Below are positions 57,833 through 64,000 of a stretch of 64,000 nt of DNA, piece by piece. Each line of letters begins with the position of its first letter. Positions within the stretch are counted from its first letter, which is position 1. The DNA lies in the NCBI GenBank assembly GCA_026122225.1, contig JANEZZ010002707.1, positions 124,001-188,000 of the forward strand, written 5' to 3'. The position numbers were made by a program, and so were the translations under genes. This stretch comes from Heloderma charlesbogerti (lineage: Eukaryota > Chordata > Lepidosauria > Squamata > Helodermatidae). The notes below the pieces were generated by a model that was not told the DNA's origin, did not search any database, and worked only from the letters and a program-made list of their open reading frames with translations.

Positions 57833-57922
57833 CTCTTTCTTATTCCGGGAAACGATGTTTGGGTCGATAGATCCCAGGGACAGGTTTGGCAGGACTAAGT
57901 TAAGTACTTTAGCTGCAAAAAC
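57833..57922 (-). CDS. MGLL: MGLL exon, cap/lid region
   Basis: 30 codons, phase 0 both ends. The acceptor CATCTTCCTCAG precedes GTT at 57922 and the exon ends GAG at 57833 before the donor GTGAGA. It encodes VFAAKVLNLVLPNLSLGSID and PNIVSRNKKE, aligning to human residues 161-190 without gaps. In the enzyme this is the hydrophobic lid helix that faces the membrane and guards the substrate tunnel, consistent with the many Leu/Val residues. An inner TTTTGCAG could look like an acceptor, but using it would break the frame, so the upstream AG is preferred. A 30-residue exon absent in a known human isoform appears to be this one (from memory). Confidence 0.95.
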
Positions 57923-59354
57923 CTGAGGAAGATGAATGTAGTCAGTAACTTGGACACGAAAAAAGAGGGAAAAGAAGAATTACAGAAGCCATTTCTGCAG
58001 GTGGCAGAGATGCTTTGAGGTCCTCTGTCGCTATACCATTGCATGATCACTGCACTCTAGCTGAGGATCTGGTTCTACATGCCAACAAATATACTGAAAA
58101 GAAAATTAAGATTCCCATGCCCATGTACAAGGCCAAGAATGATGAAACAGGTAGTGTTCCCTTACACCTCTTTGTCCAACTTCAGGACTCTTGCATTTCT
58201 TCCTGACACCAAAATAACAGGGGAGTCCTTGCTGAACAAGATAATGCTCAGCCAGCTTTTCACTCCTGGGTACAGCCCAGTTTTGTTTGCTGTTGCTCTT
58301 TCCCATCACAATTGACTTCTTATTTCAGGCTGCTACAATGCAAATTGTGTGTGATTTACAGTACTTCTCTAGGCTGCAACCCTTTCTGATAAGCACATTC
58401 TCTAGGGGGACACAAATAAACAGGAAAATATGTGCATGCATTCACTAAGGAAATTTACTGCACACCTGCCCTCTGGGAATTAATGCAAAAGAACTGAGCA
58501 TGAAGATGCTGGGAGAAGAATGGAGAATGTCTTTTTCTCTCACTACCAGGATTCTACAATTGAGACCAACATTTAAAATTCTCTAATCTACTGAAAATTG
58601 CCTTCTGATTAAATGGTCATCACTTGAAAAGGATGACAACCAAGAAAAGAAGTAGCTGGGCCTTTGTCTTCTAGCCTATTTAAATGGCACATACTGTATC
58701 CACAGATACTTCCTGCAAAATGTAAAATGGACTCTGTGACCTTGATAGGGTATGAATCCATTAGACATAATCAGTCCCATGACACTCTCTGATCCTCCTG
58801 CATCAAAGATGCTATGGATTGGAGAACTATATTGCATTAAAAGAAGTGAAAAAAGAATGAGATGAAAGTTCTCCTAAAGTACCAAATATCAAAGCAGCCA
58901 AAACTTTTACAGACATTCACAGGCAATGCAAGGGACATTGCCATTGCCTACTGAGGTACCAAAGCCCCATGAGCTACATTCTGACAGTGCTTTCAGGTGC
59001 AGGGCTCCTATCCCTAACTATCAAAAGGCATTGTGTGCAGCTATTCTGTCTTTTTTTCCCTTAACACATTTTCTGTGGTAAGAAAAAAGATGGAAGAAGC
59101 GGTGGGAAAACATGGGGGATTTTGAATAGAAGATGACAAGGACGTCTGGACCCCTTGTAAAATTCCGTGAATGGGGCAAGGAGATGGCACCATAAAAAGT
59201 TTGTCTGAAAGAACCCTGAAGTGCAGCCACTCTTCATGTCAACCCCCATAGCCACTCCCCTTCTCAGACCGTGCAATGAAGATAACGTCTGACCAATGGA
59301 GATTTAATGGCTTAAACAACAAGCCAGTTTCCCTCACTCCCCCCCCCCGCTTTG

Positions 59355-59460
59355 CGTAACATCCAGACTGATTAAGGGTTCTAGAGAACTTGAAAGCTTG
59401 CTCACTATTTTGTGACGTTTGGTTGGTCCTAATAAAAGTACTGCCTGTGTATGGATATTG
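59355..59460 (+). repeat. Dispersed repeat ending GTCCTAATAAAAG, copy 2
   Basis: CAGACTGATTAAGGGTTCTA, CTTGCTCACTATTTTGTG and TCCTAATAAAAGTACTGCC correspond step by step to 26920-27015. Confidence 0.6.
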
Positions 59461-59678
59461 GAATTTTTCAAAAGAACCTATGCATGCTAATGTAAAGTAC
59501 CTAACCATGCTATGAAGGAGACTTTTAATCTCTTAATTAATACTTTAGGGCTGGAGTCTCCAGTGTGGCGCCTATGTGGTGTTTCTGCAGACCTCTGTCT
59601 GCAGATTCCTCTTGTGGCACCCTCCAGACTCCCAGTCTCTCCTGAATTCTATTTCATTGTTAGATTTTTATAAACTTA

Positions 59679-59704
59679 ACAACAACAACAACAACAACAA
59701 CAAT
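59679..59704. repeat. (CAA)n microsatellite
   Basis: Eight or nine CAA units in an otherwise unique stretch. Confidence 0.95.
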
Positions 59705-61639
59705 GGGGAGGCTGTCATGGTGCAAGATGAAGCATGTGGGCCCCAAAGGCATTCTTAGAAAATGGGGGAGGGGGGGGCTGCAGCCCAGTGCTTTGTTTTG
59801 AAAAAATAAAAAGTAATCTGCGGTGGTAGGGAATGCACTGCGGGGCTAGATGGAGTGGGGGCATATATGTGATCTGGCACTGGAGGCTCAGACCCTACCT
59901 CTGCCTTGTACTTAGTTTCTTGGCTAGGTTACTAGTCTCTAAGTCTCATCAGTTTGCCTTGTGTGGAAGGGGTGCTTTATGACTGGCCATGCCTGTGGTG
60001 GCAATTTTGTGAATGGGCAATCCCACCCACGATAGCCATTTTGTGAGAGTGCCCATGACAAACTCAAGATTCCAAATGTGCCCACTGACCCAAAACAGTT
60101 AGGGAGCAAAGTTTGAGGAATAAGGAAGAGTAATAAGATTGCAGGGGGCAACGACAAGTACCTATGAATATTCAGGGAATATTAGAGACTGCCCATACTC
60201 AACTTGAGTGCCTTTAAAAAGTTTAAATAAATATTAAATGTTAAATAAATGTTTAAAATAAACAAAAATCCCGTGAACCAATGAGATGAAGGTTTCACCA
60301 ATCCCAACTTCCCCCTCCCAGTCCTCACCAGGAGCACCCCCCTTTTGGACATCTCATGGGAAGTGAGTTAAAAGATTTTACAATCTTTTGTAAAAAGAAT
60401 CTTTTAAGAATGTAAAAGGCAACCTGCTGCTGCTTGTTTCAAACTGCAGCAATCCAGGCCTCACCTTAGCAAACCATTTTTATCAAAGCTTGGCTGGGCA
60501 ATGAGCAGTCTGCACACATGCTGTTGCTGTGGCTATTGCTGCAGCTGCTGCCTGGGTAATCTATCCAGATCCAAAATTCCAGCTTTTTTTAAAAGTGAGG
60601 AATAATGTGATGATAGGTTTCTGATCAGATTTCTGTGAGAAGGAGGGCTCTCAGGATTGCCCTTGACTGGCCAGAGTCACTGAGTACTTGACAAAAGACA
60701 AGAGTGTGGACAGCCCTACGGTAGTGTTTCCATGGGGACTAATTTGGACTATTTCCTCTAAGTATCTCTCTCTGTTCCTCTGCTCTGCTTATTTGGCGGG
60801 TTTCTCTCTGATGAAAGTGTATTTGGCATGCAGAGAAGATTGGCAAAGAGCTCTCTGGGAGATGACGTCATTGCCCCTGCTGTAAAAAAAAACATGGCTG
60901 TGCTCCGTCCACTACACCCTTGGCTACATTCAACTCTACTGAGGCCAGGAGAGGTATACTGGGGAGAAATGTGTCTCCAGAAATGTAAATGTGGTCCCAT
61001 GACTCCAAGTCACTTGGCATAACTGATGTTTCCATTAGCATCAAGGCATACGTTTCGTATGTGCTCTCCCTGGTTTTGTTTGTGCATAGCTATTTATAGG
61101 TTGCCTGCTGTCTTTGGTCTGGGCTCAGTTCCTAGCACTGACCTGAGGAGATGAGATCTTTAATATATCCTCACTGATTGATTTCCTGAGGGATGATACT
61201 GAGAGTTAGTGACCCAACAGGCTTTTAATTACAAAGCCTGTACAAATTACAAAGTAAAACATACTTTAATGGATAAAGGTTTGGGGAGAAGCTGACGGAA
61301 TTCCCAGCCAACTCAGCAGAGCAGCAGTTGTTGCAAAGTGGCTTCTACCAGGTGTGGCTGGTAGATCTGCCTCATCATGGGACATATTAAGATGGCAGTA
61401 TGTAGTATGGTATGCACTGAAGCACACACTTTAGCAGGATTTATACAAGCCATTACACATTAGGAGATGTCTTCACTGTAAATACAAGACTAAAAGCAGA
61501 GAATAAGCTGGATGAATGTGTTCGTGCTTTCCATTAGGAAATGCCAGGACTGGCTGTAGGGTTGGTTACTTGTCCCATCTCAAGCTGAATTATTTTGCAC
61601 AGCCACATAAATACATGTGACAATTTCCAGAGGAGAAAC

Positions 61640-61785
61640 ATGTTGCTCTGTTGCAATGAAAGTAAAAAGGGGTGTTGTAGCAACTTAAAGACCAATACAT
61701 TTACTATGACATAAGCTTTCCTGGACTATAGACAACCTTATGCCATAATAAATTGGTTAGTCTTTATGGTGCCACAAGACCCTTT
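61640..61785 (+). repeat. Dispersed repeat with TTATGCCATAATAAATTGG
   Basis: TTGCTCTGTTGCAATGAAAG, ACATAAGCTTTCCTGGACTA and GGTTAGTCTTTATGGTGCCA parallel the repeat at 30770-30895, with an internal partial duplication. Confidence 0.5.
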
Positions 61786-62320
61786 GTTGTTTAAATGTAT
61801 GTAAATTTAAAATGGCCTGTTTCAAAGCTAAACCAAGCTAGATTGAACCCCCAGATCCAGCAGTCACTCCAGCCAGCCTTATGGAAGCTTTATATCATTA
61901 GGCAGAATGATGAATTCAAAGCACCCCTTCGCTCACAGGGACTCTGCAAAAGCAAACATGCATCTCAATCCTCATGGATAAAAAGCAAGATGGGGAGGGA
62001 GAATTGCAGAAGTAAAGCAATAGGAAAGGTAAAGGGTTAAGTCTTCACCTGTTTTTCTGCTCCAAACTGCACCTTTTCAAAGCTGCTTTTAGTTAGGTGA
62101 TAGGATTTCACTATTTACATATAATGTGTTGAACCCTTCCATCTTTGAACTAATCATAAGCCTTCCTTTGAATTCAGTTTTAAAATTAACAAGGACTTTA
62201 AATCCACTTGTACGGAGGAAAGACTGATGGAAGAAAGAGCTATTGGCTAGAGGCTGTGTGAAGCTCAGCTGACATTTAGCTAGTGTGCCTGAAATTAATT
62301 TATGTCTTGATTTTTTTTAC

Positions 62321-62431
62321 CTTGATTGGTGTTGCTACGTCTGGGCTTGCAACGACTAAAGGAGAAATTAATACCATGCCTGAAAAATCATTTGGTCTTT
62401 CGCACGCAGTGAGAATGGCGATAGCTCCTCC
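62321..62431 (-). CDS. MGLL: MGLL exon immediately after the nucleophile elbow
   Basis: 37 codons, phase 0 both ends. The acceptor TTTTCATTGCAG precedes GGA at 62431 and the exon ends AAG at 62321 before the donor GTAAAA. It encodes [20 protein letters not shown], then [17 protein letters not shown], matching human residues 124-160. The two leading Gly complete the GHSMGG nucleophile elbow, so the catalytic Ser (human 122) must be in the next exon upstream, right of the window. The helix AIAILTA and the strand MVLISPLV are typical alpha/beta-hydrolase core elements. No disruption is seen. Confidence 0.96.
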
Positions 62432-63402
62432 CTGCAATGAAAAATCAAGTAACAGTTTTGAGTGATAACACTGATTATTATTATGAGTATTAAACTTAGT
62501 AGAGCAAAGAGAGATTCTAAGTACTTTATAAGCAGGTATAGTACAAGGTCTCTGCCTCAGGAATCTTGCCAATTTGCTATAGTGATGAGCTACAATTGGG
62601 CGAAGGCTATTAACTTGAATTTCCTTCTACACAAAGAAAAGCCAAATTTAGGTCACGTTTCATTTTCACATACCACTGACTTCAACTCACAATAATGATT
62701 TTTTGAAACTTCACAGCAAATCTTTATATCCTAGATGCAAGTATGCATCACATGTGCGATTCACCTGCCAATCTCATCAGAGCACTTAGAGCTGTGCTTC
62801 AAAAGGTGTTCCAGTGTTGCTGTAACCAAAGCATCCAGAAGCATAATCATACAAAAGAAATCATCCTGTAAATCAGCACACAGCTATTATGTGATAGTTA
62901 AATCAAGCTCAAATTCATCTATGTATCAAATCCAAATCAGTTATATAAATCTTATGAGAAAACAAAAATTATAGCAAAATTCAGTAGGCTATTTTATTTG
63001 CTACCCCAAAATGTAAGACAATAATTAGATTTTGTTTGAAGTTGCAAGAGGCAAGGCTATGTTTGTTGAGATATGTGAAAAGGATGACTCCTATGTGTGT
63101 ATAAAGGTCCTGACCTTGCTCAAAAATGTCATTTCCTACTAGAGAGCATGGGATTTGTAGTTTTCTCTACCTTCCAAGGCAAATCCAACTTTCAGCTGGG
63201 CCTGAATTCACAGGGGTCCTGGCAAGGCTCAAAATGGGGTAGGGCTTTAAGGACTGTGGGAGTTCATGTTTCAATCTACTCTAATTGCAAAATTCCACAC
63301 ATCATTAATCCTGATTCAATGTCACTGCAGGAATTATTTCTGCATATGGTGATGGCGAATAGCATGGTAATATGCTAAAGAAAAGGAAGGGAAAATATGA
63401 TA
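62432..63402. other. MGLL: MGLL intron, nothing recognised
   Basis: No exon or repeat was seen before the Bov-B insertion; the upstream MGLL exon is not present. Confidence 0.5.
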
Positions 63403-64000
63403 TTGTTGTTCAGTCGTTCAGTCGTATCCAACTCTTCGTGACCCCATGGACCATAGCACGCCAGGCCTTCCTGTCCTGCGCTCTCTCCCGGAGTGTGCTC
63501 AATTCCATATTCATTGCATCAGTGATGCTATCTAGCCATCTCATCCTCTGCTGTCCCCTTCTCCTTTTGCCTTCAGTCTTTCCCAGCATCAGGGTCTTTT
63601 CCAGAGAGTTTTCTCTTCGCATTAGGTGGCCAAAATATTTCAGCTTCAGCTTCAGTATCTGTCCTTCCAATGAGCACTCAGGGTTGATTTCCTTTAGGAT
63701 GGACTGATTTGACCTCCTTGCAGTCCAGGGGACTCGTAAGAGTCTTCTCCAGCAGCACAGTTTGAAAGCATCAATACTTCGGCGCTCAGCCTTCCTTATA
63801 GTCCAGCTCTCACAGCCATACGTTGCTACTGGGAAAACCATAGCTTTGATTAGATGGACCTTTGTCAGCAAGGTGATGTCTCTGCTTCTTACTATGCTGT
63901 CTAGGTTTGCCATAGCTTTCCTCCCAAGGAGCAAGCGTCTTTTAATTTCATGGCTACAGTCACCGTCTGCCGTGATCTTGGAGCCCAAGAAAATAAAATC
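63403..64000 (-). mobile_element. Bov-B LINE copy 5, cut by the window edge
   Basis: In sense with MGLL transcription (- strand). The frame 63988-63410 is open for 192 codons: GSKITADGDCSHEIKRRLLL, then MVFPVATYGCESWTIRKAER, RRRRGQQRMRWLDSITDAMN and VTKSWIRLND, followed by the standard 3' end and (CAA)n at 63403-63410. It continues past 64000. Confidence 0.94.

Larger units (their letters stand above)
57923..62320. other. MGLL: MGLL intron with few repeats
   Basis: 4398 bp. Recognised inside: a dispersed repeat at 59355-59460 (same as 26890-27030), (CAA)n at 59680-59703, and a dispersed repeat at 61640-61785. The rest shows nothing. Confidence 0.8.

Noticed and set aside
57833..57912. Shorter version of the MGLL lid exon using the inner TTTTGCAG acceptor
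   Set aside because: It would start with a split codon while the upstream exon ends in phase 0; the CTTCCTCAG acceptor at 57923 gives an in-frame 30-residue exon equal to the human one.
62432..64000. Search for the MGLL exon with the GHSM nucleophile
   Set aside because: No match in any frame; the stretch is unique intron plus Bov-B, so the exon lies right of the window.
1..64000. CRISPR arrays, operons, phage or bacterial defence systems
   Set aside because: Nothing of this kind; intron/exon structure and vertebrate retroelements show eukaryotic nuclear DNA.

Overview
This window is nuclear DNA from a vertebrate, almost certainly a squamate reptile and probably a lizard. Only about 1.2% of it is recognisable protein-coding sequence, split into short exons with AG/GT splice borders, and the rest is introns, intergenic DNA and transposons. 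Five Bov-B (RTE-clade) LINE segments, L2- and CR1-type LINEs, tRNA-headed SINEs of squamate type and many hAT-like and other MITEs point to Squamata. The species cannot be named from the sequence alone.

Two real genes are cut by the window and face each other. ABTB1 (ankyrin repeat and BTB domain protein 1) runs on the + strand and ends here: its last two coding exons are 4063-4263 and 9947-10153. MGLL (monoglyceride lipase, which hydrolyses 2-arachidonoylglycerol) runs on the - strand: its last four coding exons, read in gene order, are 62321-62431, 57833-57922, 45884-46099 and 43288-43413. They supply residues equivalent to human 124-303, including the catalytic Asp and His; the nucleophilic Ser exon lies beyond the right edge. 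As I recall it, the human locus has the same neighbours in the same convergent arrangement.

Layout: 1-4062 is ABTB1 intron with a decayed L1-like element, an L2 tail with a 132-bp tandem duplication, and simple repeats. 4264-9946 is the last ABTB1 intron with two antisense Bov-B copies. 10154 to about 37.7 kb is intergenic and full of LINE, SINE and MITE remnants, several of them nested. 37.7-43.3 kb may be MGLL 3' UTR. 43.4-64 kb is MGLL exons and introns, again loaded with transposons.

The most unusual structure is at 46610-47525, in an MGLL intron. It is a 916-bp non-autonomous hAT-like element with short terminal inverted repeats and a near-perfect 8-bp target duplication, inserted in an L2. 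Inside are a 65-nt hairpin, a GC-rich minisatellite, a 144-bp imperfect palindrome, and two tandem 166-bp units (2 differences between them) each carrying a 36-40 bp perfect palindrome. A second point of interest is that MGLL here has Tyr and Ser where the human enzyme has Cys201 and Cys208. I found no CRISPR, operon, phage or bacterial features.
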